Assembly (NCBI RefSeq): GCF_035593305.1
Contig: NZ_CP141615.1
Location: forward strand, 3,007,722 to 3,071,721
Direction of reading: 5' to 3'
DNA: 64,000 nucleotides
DNA from: Limnochorda sp. L945t
Lineage (GTDB): Bacteria > Bacillota > Limnochordia > Limnochordales > Geochordaceae
A model generated the notes under the pieces. The model ran no database searches. It was not told the origin of the DNA and saw nothing but the letters and a program-made list of their open reading frames with translations. This document shows positions 1 to 9,479 of this stretch, one piece after another (the stretch's first letter is position 1; every line of letters begins with the position of its first letter). The position numbers and the translations under genes were made by a program.

Positions 1-882
1 GTGGCCGTAGGGCTGGCCCGCCTGGGGGCATCGGTGGGGTTCGTCGGCGTGGTGGGAGACGACCCCTTCGGGCGGTATCTCAAGGCCTTCCTCCGGCAAA
101 ACGGCGTGGACGTGACGTACATGCGTGTCACCAAGGAGGCGCTCACCACCCTGGCCTTCGTCGCGCTGGGGCCGCGGGGTGAGACCGAGTTTTCTTTCTA
201 CCGCAGGCCCGGCGCGGACACTCTGGTGAGCCCGGAGGACCTCTCTCCCGCCTACCTGGCATCGGCACGGCTGTTCCATTTCGGCACCGTCAGCATGGCA
301 GAGCAGCCGTCGCAGTCGGCGGTGTGGGCAGGCATCGAGAGGGCCGCCGCTGCGGGCCTCTCGATCTCCCTGGACGTCAATTACCGCCCCGCGCTCTGGG
401 CCGATCCGGCGCAAGCGCTGGTACTGACGCGCCGTGCCCTCGAGGCAGTTCATCTGCTCAAGACCAGCGGCGACGAGTTGGAGATGTTGAGCGGCTCCCG
501 GGACGAGGCAGGCGCTCGCAGGCTGCTCGACGACTACTCCCGGCTTTCGCTCGTCGTCGTCACCGAAGGGCCGCAGGGCAGCTGGGCGGTGACCCGCGGC
601 GGAGCGGTGGCCCGAGCGGCTGCCTTCGAGGTCGAGGCGGTGGACACGACCGGCGCAGGAGATGCGTTTTGGGCGGCGGCGCTATGGCAGTTGCTCGGCC
701 TGGCCCGCCGCGCCGGCCGTTCTCCGAAAGAGGTGGCCGCGGCGCTGGATGCCCCCGCGCTCCGGCGCCTGCTCGCCACCGCCAACGCGGCCGGCGCCCT
801 GACGGTACAGGTCCAGGGCGCGATGACGGCCCTGCCGACCCGGGAGGAGTTGGATCGGTTCACGGCTCGTATAGCATCTTGA
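1..882 (+). CDS. PfkB-family sugar kinase, 5' end cut by the window
   Basis: ATP-dependent sugar kinase of the PfkB (ribokinase) fold, closest in feel to fructokinases or 2-keto-3-deoxygluconate kinases, acting in cytosolic sugar catabolism. The C-terminal signature DTTGAGDAF is present, with the catalytic base at about D221 of the visible part, and LDVNYRP (about residues 124-130) is typical of the KDG/fructokinase branch. The visible protein opens at VGLARLG, which in the family lies after an N-terminal stretch of about 30 residues holding the GG motif, so the true start lies before the window and the GTG at base 1 is only an internal codon. Its last 23 bases overlap the convergent SDR gene. 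The exact substrate cannot be read from the sequence. Confidence 0.85.
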   Translation: MAVGLARLGASVGFVGVVGDDPFGRYLKAFLRQNGVDVTYMRVTKEALTTLAFVALGPRGETEFSFYRRPGADTLVSPEDLSPAYLASARLFHFGTVSMAEQPSQSAVWAGIERAAAAGLSISLDVNYRPALWADPAQALVLTRRALEAVHLLKTSGDELEMLSGSRDEAGARRLLDDYSRLSLVVVTEGPQGSWAVTRGGAVARAAAFEVEAVDTTGAGDAFWAAALWQLLGLARRAGRSPKEVAAALDAPALRRLLATANAAGALTVQVQGAMTALPTREELDRFTARIAS

Positions 883-1630
883 CGGTCATGCCGCCGTCGA
901 GCACGACGTTGGCTCCCGTCATGAAGCCGGCGTCGTCGGAGACCAGGAAGAGGCATGCTGCCGCTACGTCCTCGGGCCTGCCCACCCTGCCTACGGGGTG
1001 CTGGGCGTGGTCGACGTGGCGCAGTTCGGGCGAGCGGCGACGGTCTCGCCGGCGCCACAACGAGGTCTCGATCCATCCCGGGCTGATGCAGTTGACGCGC
1101 ACGTGCGGCCCCAGGGTGATGGCCAGCGCGTGGGTAAGCGCCACGAGGCCGCCTTTGGAGGCCGAGTAAGGCTCGGTATTGGGCTCCGACATGAAGGCCC
1201 GGGTCGACGCGATGTTGACGATGGAGCCTCGTGCCCGCCGCAGATGGGGCGCCGAGGCCTGAGCGAGGATGAACGGCGCCCGGAGGTTGACGGCCAGCAC
1301 CCGGTCCCACTGCTCGACCGTGATCTCCTCGAACGGCGCGTGGATGCCGATGCCCGCGTTGTTGACCAGGATGTCCAGGCGGTGCCACCGCGCCAGTGCC
1401 TGATCGACGGCCCGGCGGGCCTGCGCCGGATCCCCGACGTCGGCCACCACGGCCATGGCGTCCACGCCGTGCTCCCGCAACTCCGCCTCGGCGTCTTTGG
1501 CTGAATCGGCGTCGATCTCGACGACGGCCACCGCCGCGCCGGCCTCCCCGAGCCTCATTGCGATCGCCCGCCCGATGCCTTCTCCGGCCCCCGTGACGAG
1601 GGCCAGTTTGCCTCGCAACGACGTGCTCAC
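860..1630 (-). CDS. SDR-family NAD(P)-dependent oxidoreductase
   Basis: Classical short-chain dehydrogenase/reductase of 256 residues, a usual length. The Rossmann motif TGAGEGIG lies near the N-terminus, NNAGIG marks strand 4, and the catalytic Ser and YSASK are in place. The acidic residue at the end of strand 2 (VVEID) suggests NAD rather than NADP. The GTG start is set by a strong ribosome site, GGGAGGTGA, about six bases upstream. It converges on the sugar kinase and overlaps its 3' end, so the two are not co-transcribed. The alcohol or sugar substrate is unknown; related proteins are often labelled glucose 1-dehydrogenase or 3-oxoacyl reductase. Confidence 0.88.
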   Translation of the reverse strand: MSTSLRGKLALVTGAGEGIGRAIAMRLGEAGAAVAVVEIDADSAKDAEAELREHGVDAMAVVADVGDPAQARRAVDQALARWHRLDILVNNAGIGIHAPFEEITVEQWDRVLAVNLRAPFILAQASAPHLRRARGSIVNIASTRAFMSEPNTEPYSASKGGLVALTHALAITLGPHVRVNCISPGWIETSLWRRRDRRRSPELRHVDHAQHPVGRVGRPEDVAAACLFLVSDDAGFMTGANVVLDGGMTVKMLYEP

Positions 1631-1744
1631 GCCTCACCTCCCGCAGCTGCACCCCGACCGGTGGCGCGCGCTATCTGCCCGGTACCGACAGGGGATCAAA
1701 CGGCGCGCCGGACACGCTGCGCGCGGCTGCGGCCCTCGCCGCAC

Positions 1745-1984
1745 TCAGGTGGCCGCCTTGTAGCAAGGCTGACAGAGGATCTCGCAGTTGCTGGCCGTGG
1801 CCGGTCTGGCGGGGTCATAGGGGCGGGCCTCCCAGCCCCCGGGCCCGTCGTGGCCCCGTAACTCCCACTGCAGGCGCTTGGGGCACCGGACCGGATGGCC
1901 GTGCCCGCTGCGGGTGCACTCGCACCGGGCCCCCGCCCGGCGAAACGCCTGCTCCACGACAGCCTCGGGAAACGCCTCGACCAT
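1745..1984 (-). CDS. small Cys-rich protein, possible zinc treble-clef (HNH-like)
   Basis: A 79-residue protein with a CEC pair, another Cys near the middle and a terminal NCEILCQPCY motif. This Cys spacing, after a helix of the type AVVEQAFRRAG, resembles the zinc-binding core of HNH-type domains, but no HNH catalytic histidines are apparent, so a binding or structural role is more likely than nuclease activity. The frame is open further upstream, but the internal ATG at 1984 has a good ribosome site (GGAGGGGG, about nine bases away) and the upstream part is low-complexity, so this start is preferred. It lies between the SDR and hppA, divergent from the latter. Confidence 0.55.
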   Translation of the reverse strand: MVEAFPEAVVEQAFRRAGARCECTRSGHGHPVRCPKRLQWELRGHDGPGGWEARPYDPARPATASNCEILCQPCYKAAT

Positions 1985-2311
1985 GGGAGGCACCCCCTCC
2001 GGCCTGCTTTGCTCCCCTCCTACGGGTTCGCCGGCCGGAAGAGGCCTCCTGCTGCGCTCTGCCGCCTCTCCGCGTGCCGTACGCAGCGGGGGGCGCGGGC
2101 GCGCCGGCGCATTCAACACGGGGAGGCATACGAGCTAGATTCCAATACGATTACGCGCTGATCCGGCGAGGCACGGCGGCGATGCACTTGAACGAAGCGG
2201 GCCGCGTATTCGTCACGTCTGGCGCGTAGCGCAGGATGGCTCTCGTGCAGGACTCGTCGCACGACTGTCGAAGTCCCGGCCGTTCCAAGGAGACGGAGGC
2301 GAGTACGAGGT
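1985..2311. other. intergenic region between the Cys-rich gene and hppA
   Basis: About 330 bases with no convincing gene. A locally AT-richer patch near 2135-2160 is where divergent promoters would be expected, but no clear -35/-10 pair could be assigned. The hppA ribosome site, GGAG, lies about 20 bases before its ATG. Confidence 0.4.
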
Positions 2312-4642
2312 ATGGGCGGGTTGACGCTGACACCGTTCGAAACGGGCGCACTGTGGGTCGTGCTTCTCGTGGCGGTCGCCGGTCTCGCCTACGCAGCCTT
2401 CCTCAGATCCCAGGTGATGCGGGAGGAGACGGGCACCGCCAGGATGCGGGAGGTATGGGACGCCATCCGCCAGGGCGCCGACGCCTACCTGCGCCGGCAG
2501 CTCGGGACCATCCTGCCTTTCATCGGCGTCTTGACGGTGCTGCTCTTCTTGAGCGTTTACGTGGTGCCGCCGAGCCCGCAGGCAGTCGAGCGGTTCGCCG
2601 GGTACGATCCCGGGACCGTCCGGCTCATCGTGGGGCTGGGGCGGGCCATCGCGTTCATCATGGGCGCGGTCTTCTCCTTGCTCGTAGGGCAGCTTGGCAT
2701 GCGGATGGCGGTGCAAGGCAACATCCGGGTGGCGGCCGCGGCGCGCTCGAGCTTCGATCGGGCGCTGCGGATCGCCTACCGTAGCGGCACCGTCACCGGG
2801 ATGTTGACCGACGGGCTGGGGCTCCTGGGTGGCACGGTGATCTTCATGTACTTCGGCAAGGCAGCCCCTGACGCCTTGCTCGGGTTCGGCTTCGGCGGTA
2901 CGCTCCTGGCGCTGTTCATGCGGGTGGGCGGTGGGATTTACACCAAGGCTGCAGACGTGGGGGCCGACCTGGTCGGCAAGGTGGAGAAGGACATCCCCGA
3001 GGACGACCCCCGCAACGCCGCCGTCATCGCCGACCTCGTGGGCGACAACGTGGGCGACTGCGCCGGGATGGCGGCAGACATCTTCGAGTCCTACGAGGTG
3101 ACCATCGTTTCCGGCTTGATCTTGGGCCTTACGCTTGTTCACCTGACAGGCGACATCAAGTGGATCATCTTCCCGCTGTTGGTGCGGGCCATCGGCGTGT
3201 TCGCCTCGATCGTGGGCACGTACCGGGTACGGGGGCACTCGGACGAGCGGGGCGACGCAATGGGCGCCATCAACCGGGGGTTTTATACTTCGGCGGCGGT
3301 CTCCATCGTGGGCTTCGCGCTGGTGGCGGCGTTTTACATGCACGAGTGGCGGGCGTTTGCCTCGGTGGTGGCCGGTGTGATCCTGGCCATCGTCATCGAT
3401 GAGCTGACCCGCTACTTCACCGACGGCCGCTACGCCCCCGTACGAGAGATCCAGCGCAGCACCGACGGCGGGCCGGCGACGACCATCATCACAGGCCTGG
3501 CGGTGGGGTACGAGTCGACCGTCTGGGCGGTGCTGGTCATCGGAGCCACCATCCTGAGCGCCATCGCCATCTACTGGAGCTATCCGGTGGCCTCGCTGGC
3601 GGACAAGGTCCACTACATCCTCTACGGCGTGGCGATGACAGGCATCGGCATGCTGACGCTGACGGGCAACAACGTGGCGATGGACTCCTATGGCCCCATC
3701 TCCGATAACGCCAACGGCATCGGGGAGATGGCAGGCCTCGAGCCCAAGGCCCGGCAGATCATGGCCGACCTCGACGCCGTCGGCAACACCACGAAGGCCA
3801 TCACCAAGGGCGTCGCCATCGGATCGGCCGTCATCGCGGCGGTGTCGCTGTTCGGTTCGTTCGTGGCGGACGTCAGCATGATCGACCCGCAGGCGCTGGC
3901 CAACGGCATCCGGGTCTCGGAGCCCATGGTCTTTGTCGGGCTGCTCATCGGAGGGTCGGTGCCGTGGCTGTTCTCCTCGCTCTCCATCAAGGCGGTGGGC
4001 CGGGCAGCGGGCCTCATCGTGCAGGAGGTGCGCCGGCAGTTTCGCATCCCCGGCATCATGGAGGGCACCGTCAAGCCTGACTACGCCAGGGCCGTGCAGA
4101 TCTCGACCGTGGCAGCGCAAAAGGAGCTCGTCAGCCTTGCCACGCTGGCGGTCATGGGGCCCATCGTGGTCGGGTTGGCGCTGGGTGTCGAGGCGCTGGG
4201 CGGCTTCCTCGCGGGCGCCATCCTCTCGGGGCAGCTGCTGGCGGTTTTCATGGCCAATGCCGGCGGGGCCTGGGACAACGCCAAGAAGCTCATCGAGGAC
4301 GAGCCGAGGGATCTGGCCCGTAACACGGGTAAGGGCTCCGAACGCCACAAGGCCGGGGTCGTGGGCGACACCGTGGGCGACCCGTTGAAGGACACCGCCG
4401 GGCCTGCCCTCAACCCCATGATCAAGGTCGTCAACCTGGTGAGCCTCATCATTGCTCCCATCATCGTGCGTTACCAGGGCATCAGCCTGGGCACCGGCCT
4501 CGTGATCGTGCTGGCCCTGGCCGCCGTGGCGTGGGCCATCCGGACCTCCAAGCGGGAGGCGCCCGCTTTCGGCGCGGTGGGCGCCGAGCAGGTGGCAGCC
4601 TCGGCCTCCGGCAGCACGCCGCCGGGCGGCCTGGCCGGCTGA
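2312..4642 (+). CDS. hppA: K+-independent H+-translocating inorganic pyrophosphatase
   Basis: Membrane pyrophosphatase that hydrolyses cytosolic PPi and pumps protons. At 776 residues it is somewhat longer than many bacterial members and has the expected many-helix hydrophobic profile. The substrate-site motifs are intact: DVGADLVGKVEKD, then DNVGDCAGMAAD (about residues 220-255), DNANGIGEMAG in mid-protein, and VGDTVGDPLKDTAGPA near the C-terminus. The position that separates the two subfamilies carries Lys (GNTTKA, K495) where K+-dependent enzymes have Ala, so this is the K+-independent, proton-pumping type. It stands alone, followed by a 12-bp hairpin. It would recover energy from PPi made in biosynthesis, for example by the acyl-CoA ligase nearby, though a direct link is only inference. 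Confidence 0.97.
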   Translation: MGGLTLTPFETGALWVVLLVAVAGLAYAAFLRSQVMREETGTARMREVWDAIRQGADAYLRRQLGTILPFIGVLTVLLFLSVYVVPPSPQAVERFAGYDPGTVRLIVGLGRAIAFIMGAVFSLLVGQLGMRMAVQGNIRVAAAARSSFDRALRIAYRSGTVTGMLTDGLGLLGGTVIFMYFGKAAPDALLGFGFGGTLLALFMRVGGGIYTKAADVGADLVGKVEKDIPEDDPRNAAVIADLVGDNVGDCAGMAADIFESYEVTIVSGLILGLTLVHLTGDIKWIIFPLLVRAIGVFASIVGTYRVRGHSDERGDAMGAINRGFYTSAAVSIVGFALVAAFYMHEWRAFASVVAGVILAIVIDELTRYFTDGRYAPVREIQRSTDGGPATTIITGLAVGYESTVWAVLVIGATILSAIAIYWSYPVASLADKVHYILYGVAMTGIGMLTLTGNNVAMDSYGPISDNANGIGEMAGLEPKARQIMADLDAVGNTTKAITKGVAIGSAVIAAVSLFGSFVADVSMIDPQALANGIRVSEPMVFVGLLIGGSVPWLFSSLSIKAVGRAAGLIVQEVRRQFRIPGIMEGTVKPDYARAVQISTVAAQKELVSLATLAVMGPIVVGLALGVEALGGFLAGAILSGQLLAVFMANAGGAWDNAKKLIEDEPRDLARNTGKGSERHKAGVVGDTVGDPLKDTAGPALNPMIKVVNLVSLIIAPIIVRYQGISLGTGLVIVLALAAVAWAIRTSKREAPAFGAVGAEQVAASASGSTPPGGLAG

Positions 4643-4710
4643 GGGCGGGGTCGAGCCCGCGCTCCGGTTGAGGCAGCTCTGGGCCGGCGTGGGATAGACG
4701 AGACGAACTT

Positions 4711-4749
4711 GGGCACCGGCGCTGCGATCCTGCCGTGGCGCCGGTGCCC
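4711..4749 (+). terminator. hairpin after hppA
   Basis: Perfect 12-bp inverted repeat, GGGCACCGGCGC (4711-4722) with GCGCCGGTGCCC (4738-4749) and a 15-base loop, about 70 bases past the hppA stop. The following bases contain only a short T group, so it is a weak intrinsic terminator or an RNA 3' end structure. Confidence 0.5.
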
Positions 4750-4860
4750 GGCTTTCGTTGACCAGCACACCCACCCCAACAGGGCGCCCCGCGGTGTCCA
4801 CCGGCCGGGGATCCTGCATAAGCCGAGGAGGCCGGTGCGACCGAGGAAGGGGGAGCTGGC

Positions 4861-5238
4861 ATGCACCGGGTCGGAAGGGCGGGACGGCCCGGTCTGGCGA
4901 GGTTGCGGCCGTCGGCGCTGCTGCGATCTTGGGTGGCTGCGCTCAAGGCGGCCCGGATCATGGACGTCTGGTCGGGAGGCGCCGGGCGCTCGCTGGTACG
5001 GCCGGAGCACCGGGCCGTGCTGGACTGGTACCGAGCGCGCCTGGGCGTACCCAGGGTCGCGGAAGCGGATTGCTTGCTCGGGTGGATGACGACGCGGGGC
5101 ATGGGACCCGAGGTGGTGGTGCTGGCCATCGAGGCGACGGCCCACAGCCGCCAGCCCGGTTTCACCCAGTTGGAAGCGACGCTCCGGCGGTGGTACGAGC
5201 AGGGCGTCCGGTGCTGGACGGACCTGTGCCGCCGTTGA
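4861..5238 (+). CDS. DnaD/DnaB-type domain protein, short
   Basis: A 125-residue protein whose C-terminal half (about residues 75-122) resembles the DnaD_2 helical domain of Bacillota replication proteins: a helix rich in hydrophobics (VVVLAIEA), a Phe/Leu-led helix and a YEQGV.C turn where the family has W...GI. Family members help load the replicative helicase or occur in phage replication proteins. Full-length DnaD is about 230 residues with an N-terminal winged helix that is missing here, so this is either a minimal paralogue or a remnant. The ATG start is not supported by a strong ribosome site. The function assignment is tentative. Confidence 0.55.
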   Translation: MHRVGRAGRPGLARLRPSALLRSWVAALKAARIMDVWSGGAGRSLVRPEHRAVLDWYRARLGVPRVAEADCLLGWMTTRGMGPEVVVLAIEATAHSRQPGFTQLEATLRRWYEQGVRCWTDLCRR

Positions 5239-5257
5239 CGGGGCAAGCCCCGTCCGC

Positions 5258-6097
5258 CTAACGCCGAGGCGCTTGCCCGGCCGCTCGGGCGATGCGGGTC
5301 ATGTGGCGGAAGAGGTTGATGAGCAGCTCCACCTCGTGGGGGTCGGGCACGGCTCGCAGCAGGAGAGCTTCCAGGCGGGAAAGCGCCGCCGCCCGGCGGG
5401 CGGGGCTGGTGTGTGGATGCAGTGTCTCGAGCAGCTCCTCGATCGCCCCCACCATCTCGGCGCGCTGGGACCCCGGCGCGATGGGCCGGTCGACGGGTAC
5501 CGCCATCGGGTGCCCCGTCTCGGCTCTCGTTCTCTCTGGGCGCGCCTCTTCGCACCACGCCACGTACAGCTCGTAGAGCACGATCCCGGCGGCGTGCGAC
5601 AGGTTGAGCGAGTGGTGGCCGGGGTCGGTGGGGATCGTGACCAGCGCGTGCGCCCGGTCAATGACGGAGTTGGGCAGGCCGTCCCGCTCGCGCCCGAAGA
5701 GGACGGCCGCGGGCGCGCCCGGATTGGCCGAGGCGGCCTGCAGCAAAGCCCGGGCGGCCTGGCGGGGCGTCAGCCTCTCCCTCACGAGCTCGCGGGGCCG
5801 CCCCGTCGTCGCGAGCACCAGGCTGCAGTCCGCGAGGGCCTCCTCCAGCGTCGCGAACCGCCGCGCGGCGGCCAGCACTTCCTGCCCTCCGTGCGCGATG
5901 GCCTCGATCCGCCAGGGGTCCCACGCGGCAGGCTCCACCAGCCGGAGCCCCGTCACCTCGAAGTTGGTCATGAGCCGCACGACGCTCGCGACGTTGACGA
6001 GGTCCTCGGGCTGGTAGAGTACGACCACGACGTTGTCGAGAAGTCCCCGTCCCCGGGTGGCCGCGCTCTGCGGCACCGCCTTCTCCCGCTCCTCCAT
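5258..6097 (-). CDS. SPOUT-family RNA 2'-O-methyltransferase, TrmJ-like
   Basis: SAM-dependent RNA ribose methyltransferase of the SpoU/TrmH fold, most like TrmJ, which modifies position 32 of tRNA. Motif 1 is N-terminal (VNVASVVRLM in place of the usual H/N-x-GN pattern). The knot region reads LFGRERDGLP, then VTIPTDPGHHSLNLSHAAGI, the SAM-binding trefoil. The last 80 residues form helices like the TrmJ dimerisation extension (LEALLLRAV, EVELLINLFRHM). The 279 residues are a little longer than usual because of an unrelated linker near residues 175-205. The ATG start has GGGAG six bases upstream. It is transcribed away from gnd, sharing a short divergent region. Confidence 0.85.
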   Translation of the reverse strand: MEEREKAVPQSAATRGRGLLDNVVVVLYQPEDLVNVASVVRLMTNFEVTGLRLVEPAAWDPWRIEAIAHGGQEVLAAARRFATLEEALADCSLVLATTGRPRELVRERLTPRQAARALLQAASANPGAPAAVLFGRERDGLPNSVIDRAHALVTIPTDPGHHSLNLSHAAGIVLYELYVAWCEEARPERTRAETGHPMAVPVDRPIAPGSQRAEMVGAIEELLETLHPHTSPARRAAALSRLEALLLRAVPDPHEVELLINLFRHMTRIARAAGQAPRR

Positions 6098-6203
6098 CGA
6101 CTCCCTCGCCCTCTTCCCCAGCTTCTATGTCGCGCTCCGGGCGCCTTCCCGCAAAGGGCGGGCGCCGGTGGGGAGACTAACCGGGGACAAGGGGGACGCA
6201 CGC

Positions 6204-7154
6204 ATGGAAGTCGCGGTGATCGGGCTGGGCCGGATGGGGGGCAACATGGCCCGGCGCCTGCTGAGCAAAGGCCACAGAGTGGTCGTCTGGAACCGATCGC
6301 CCGGCCCCCTCGAAGCACTGGAGAAAGAAGGCGCCGAGCCTGCCCGCTCCTTCGATGAGGTCGTTGAACGGCTGGAGCCGCCCCGCGTGGCCTGGCTGAT
6401 GCTGCCCGCAGGCGAGGTCACGTCCCACGCGGTGGAAGAGTTCGCACGCCGGCTGCATCCGGGAGACGTCCTGGTCAACGGGGCCAACAGCTACTACCGG
6501 GATTCCATGGCTTACGCCGAACGGCTGCACCCCAGAGGCATCGGGTTCGCAGACGTCGGGGTGTCGGGAGGCATCTGGGGGCGAGAGTACGGCTACGGCC
6601 TCATGGCAGGCGGCTCCGACGAGGTCATCGCCCACCTGCGCCCGCTCCTCGAAGCGCTGGCCCCTGCTCCGGACCGCGGGTGGGTCCACGCTGGCCCGGT
6701 CGGGGCAGGCCACTACGCCAAGATGGTGCACAACGCCATCGAGTACGCCCTCATGCAGGCTTACGCCGAGGGGTTCGAACTCTTGAGGCGCAAGGAGTTC
6801 GACATCGACCTGGCGGCGGTGGCGGAGGCCTGGAGGCACGGGACGGTCATCCGGAGCTGGCTGCTCGACCTGATTGCCGCCGAACTCCGGTCGGATCCAC
6901 GGCTTTCCGGTGTCGCGCCGGTGGTCGCCGACTCGGGGGAGGGGCGCTGGGCCGCGCACGAGGCCATCGACCTCGGGGTTGCAGCACCGCTTCTGGCGCT
7001 GGCTCTTCACGAGCGGTTCAAGAGTCAGGACGCAACACACTATCCTTACCGAGTGCTGGCCGTGCTGCGGCGTGCCTTCGGCGGGCACGCCGTGGCCGTG
7101 CGCGACGCCACCGACCCCGCGCAGCAGGAGCATCAAGGGCAGGAGCGCGCCTGA
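6204..7154 (+). CDS. gnd: 6-phosphogluconate dehydrogenase, decarboxylating (short class)
   Basis: Oxidises and decarboxylates 6-phosphogluconate to ribulose 5-phosphate, the third step of the oxidative pentose-phosphate path. The N-terminus has [10 protein letters not shown] (dinucleotide fold), followed by [10 protein letters not shown] and the substrate motif [18 protein letters not shown] carries the catalytic Lys and the substrate-binding Asn. Its 316 residues match the short YqeC/GntZ class rather than the 470-residue class. The residues after strand 2 (VVVWNRS) resemble those of NADP-using enzymes, unlike most NAD-type short forms; this is inference. The ATG has GGGGGAC eight bases upstream. 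It is the first gene of gnd-zwf-pgl, overlapping zwf by one base (TGATG). Confidence 0.93.
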   Translation: MEVAVIGLGRMGGNMARRLLSKGHRVVVWNRSPGPLEALEKEGAEPARSFDEVVERLEPPRVAWLMLPAGEVTSHAVEEFARRLHPGDVLVNGANSYYRDSMAYAERLHPRGIGFADVGVSGGIWGREYGYGLMAGGSDEVIAHLRPLLEALAPAPDRGWVHAGPVGAGHYAKMVHNAIEYALMQAYAEGFELLRRKEFDIDLAAVAEAWRHGTVIRSWLLDLIAAELRSDPRLSGVAPVVADSGEGRWAAHEAIDLGVAAPLLALALHERFKSQDATHYPYRVLAVLRRAFGGHAVAVRDATDPAQQEHQGQERA

Positions 7155-8617
7155 TGGGTCGCAGGCGGACCGCGGGGCCCAGGGATCTCGCCATCGTCAT
7201 TTTCGGCGCGAGCGGCGACCTTGCCAGGCGCAAGCTCTTCCCCGCGCTCTTCCGGCTCGACTGCCAGGGGCAGCTGCCGCCCGCCCTGGAGATCATCGGG
7301 GTCGCCCGCCGGAGGTGGGACGATGCGGCCTTCCGCGCGCACGTCGGCGCCGCGCTGGAGGAGTTCGTGTCCGGGCACGACCGGGAGGAGCGGGCGCGGT
7401 TCGAGGCGCGCCTTCGGTTCGTCGCCGGAGGCATGGACGAGGAGGCGGTCAAGGCGGTAGCCGCCCGGGTGCCCGGGCAGGCGGTCTTCTACCTGGCCCT
7501 TCCGCCGGGGCTCTTCGGCGAGGCGGCCCGGCTGCTGGCAGGGGCGGGTCTTCACCGGGAGGAGGGGGGCTTCCGTCGGCTCGTGGTGGAGAAGCCTTTC
7601 GGCCGGGACCTGGCCAGCGCCCGGCACCTCGACGCGCAGGTGCGGCGAGACTGGCAGGAGGCGCAAATCTACCGGATCGATCATTTCCTGGGAAAGGAAG
7701 CCGTTCAAAACCTGCTGGTGTTCCGGTTCGCCAACGCGTTTCTCGAACCGGTCTGGAATCGCGACCACGTCGACCACGTCCAGGTGACGGTGGCCGAGAC
7801 TCTGGGAATGGAGGGCCGCGCCCGGTACTACGACAGCCTGGGGGCCTTGCGCGACATGGTGCAAAACCACCTCCTGCAGCTGGTCACGCTCACGGCCATG
7901 GAGCCGCCGGCCCGGCTCGACGGCGACGACCTGCACGACGAGAAGGTCAAGGTGCTGAAAAGCGTGCGCCCCGTCGACGAGGACGTGGACGGTGCGGTCG
8001 TTCGGGCGCAGTATGGCCCCGGGGAGGTCGACGGCCGGGGAGTGCCCGGCTACCGGGACGAAGAAGGCGTCCGTCCGGGTTCCAGGACCGAGACGTACGT
8101 GGCGCTGCGGCTGCTGGTGGATAACTGGCGGTGGCTGGGCGTGCCCTTCTACCTGCGGACCGGCAAGCGCCTGGCTGCCAGCCGCAGCGAGGTGGCCATC
8201 CGGTTCAAGGTGCCTCCCCAGAAGTTTCTGGAACCTGCCACGCTCGGGCGGCTCGAGCCCAACTGGCTCGTGCTGTCCATGAAGCCCGACGAGTGCCTCA
8301 GCCTGGTCGTGCAGGCCAAGCAGGTCGGACTGAAGCTCACGCCCCGGACGGTCGTCCTGCAGGCGGCGTACCGGGCGCAGGGAGACCCCGAGGTCGATGC
8401 CTACGAGAGCCTCTTGCTGGACGTCCTCGAAGGTAACCGTACCTACTTTCTGCGGTACGACGAGGTGGACTGGGCGTGGCGGGTCCTGGATCCGGTGCTG
8501 GAGTATTGGGACCGCCGACCGGACGGGCTGGCCTCTTACCCCGCCGGCTCGGAAGGGCCTGCAGAGGCCGGCCGGATCTTCCTCCACCGGGGGCACGTGT
8601 GGCTTCCCCTGAAGTGA
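7154..8617 (+). CDS. zwf: glucose-6-phosphate 1-dehydrogenase
   Basis: First enzyme of the oxidative pentose-phosphate path: glucose 6-phosphate plus NADP(+) to 6-phosphogluconolactone and NADPH. The coenzyme fingerprint [11 protein letters not shown] is at residues 16-26, EKPFGRDL follows, and the substrate/active-site signature RIDHFLGKE starts at R174 with the catalytic His downstream. The 487-residue length is standard. The start ATG shares one base with the gnd stop, so the genes are translationally coupled, and pgl begins inside the zwf stop codon. The order gnd-zwf-pgl gives a complete NADPH-producing branch in one transcript. Confidence 0.97.
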   Translation: MGRRRTAGPRDLAIVIFGASGDLARRKLFPALFRLDCQGQLPPALEIIGVARRRWDDAAFRAHVGAALEEFVSGHDREERARFEARLRFVAGGMDEEAVKAVAARVPGQAVFYLALPPGLFGEAARLLAGAGLHREEGGFRRLVVEKPFGRDLASARHLDAQVRRDWQEAQIYRIDHFLGKEAVQNLLVFRFANAFLEPVWNRDHVDHVQVTVAETLGMEGRARYYDSLGALRDMVQNHLLQLVTLTAMEPPARLDGDDLHDEKVKVLKSVRPVDEDVDGAVVRAQYGPGEVDGRGVPGYRDEEGVRPGSRTETYVALRLLVDNWRWLGVPFYLRTGKRLAASRSEVAIRFKVPPQKFLEPATLGRLEPNWLVLSMKPDECLSLVVQAKQVGLKLTPRTVVLQAAYRAQGDPEVDAYESLLLDVLEGNRTYFLRYDEVDWAWRVLDPVLEYWDRRPDGLASYPAGSEGPAEAGRIFLHRGHVWLPLK

Positions 8618-9292
8618 CCTGGTACCATCTGGGCCACTCGGCGCGAGCCGTCGCAGCTGCAACGGCGTGGCTCGTGCGGCGCCTGCGCGACCCGGGCCCC
8701 GGCACGGGCACGCTGGTGCTGGCGGGGGGGCAGGACACCGGTGGCCCTCTACGAACGGCTGGCACAGGCCCCCATCCCCTGGGAGCGCCTGGTGCTCGTG
8801 CCGAGCGATGAACGGTGCCTCCCCGAAGGAGCCCCTGAGCGCAACGATGTCATGCTGGCCCGAGCCCTCCTCTCCCGGCTGCCGGTGAAGCCCGGGGGGT
8901 TCGTGCCCATCCCCGCCCACAAGGGGCCGGCGGTGGCGGCCGCCGAGTTCGAAAAGGTGGCCTTGGGCGTGCCGCCCATCCGGGCGGCGATCCTGGGCCT
9001 GGGGGAGGACGGGCACACGGCGAGCCTGTTCCCGGGGGACGAGGCCCTCGAGGCGAGGGGATGGGCGGCGCCGGTGTGGCGGGCGCCCAAGCCGCCGCCC
9101 GAGCGGGTGACGCTCACCCTGGAGGCGCTCGGGCGGGCCGACGACGTCCTCTTCCTGGCGTTGGGGACTGCCAAGGAGGATGCGCTGCGGCGCTGGATGG
9201 CCGGGGAGGCGCTGCCCGCGGCGCGGGTGCACCCCCGAAAGAGCCTCGCCGTCTTTACCGATAGAGATCCTGCCTTCTCGTCACAGCGTTGA
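8614..9292 (+). CDS. pgl: 6-phosphogluconolactonase, frame broken at a 7-G run
   Basis: Hydrolyses 6-phosphogluconolactone to 6-phosphogluconate, the step between Zwf and Gnd. The N-terminal part starts at GTG 8614, overlapping the zwf stop as GTGA (GTG 8599 is an alternative), and is read to LVLAGG. The rest ([31 protein letters not shown]) lies in the next frame. Removing one G from the run at 8724-8730 joins the two into the family motif [14 protein letters not shown]. Both halves are otherwise fully conserved, with no further stops, so the shift is either a homopolymer sequencing error, a fresh mutation or a slippage site. Read as it stands, only the C-terminal 183 residues from GTG 8741 would be made, lacking the phosphate-binding N-terminus. 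Confidence 0.85.
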
Positions 9293-9479
9293 GGGCATCC
9301 CGTCGCATTCGAAGCACAGGATGACGCCCGCACGCCAAATGACCCGGGCCGGGGTCGCGAGGTGCCCGGACCGGGCGGCGGCGTCGCAACGACAACTGCC
9401 GGCGATTTCCGACAGGACTGGCGAGCGCTCTCCGAGAAGGCAGTCGCTGAGACGTCTGGAGACGAGAGGTGGGGCCAGG

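Noticed and set aside
2213-4819. Very long open frame on the minus strand opposite hppA
   Set aside because: The translation is rich in His, Arg, Asp and Gly with no family motif, the usual mirror of a high-GC coding strand. hppA on the other strand is complete and certain.
8741-9292. pgl as a normal short gene starting at GTG 8741
   Set aside because: It would lack the conserved N-terminal third, which is present just upstream in the next frame. A single-base break explains it better.
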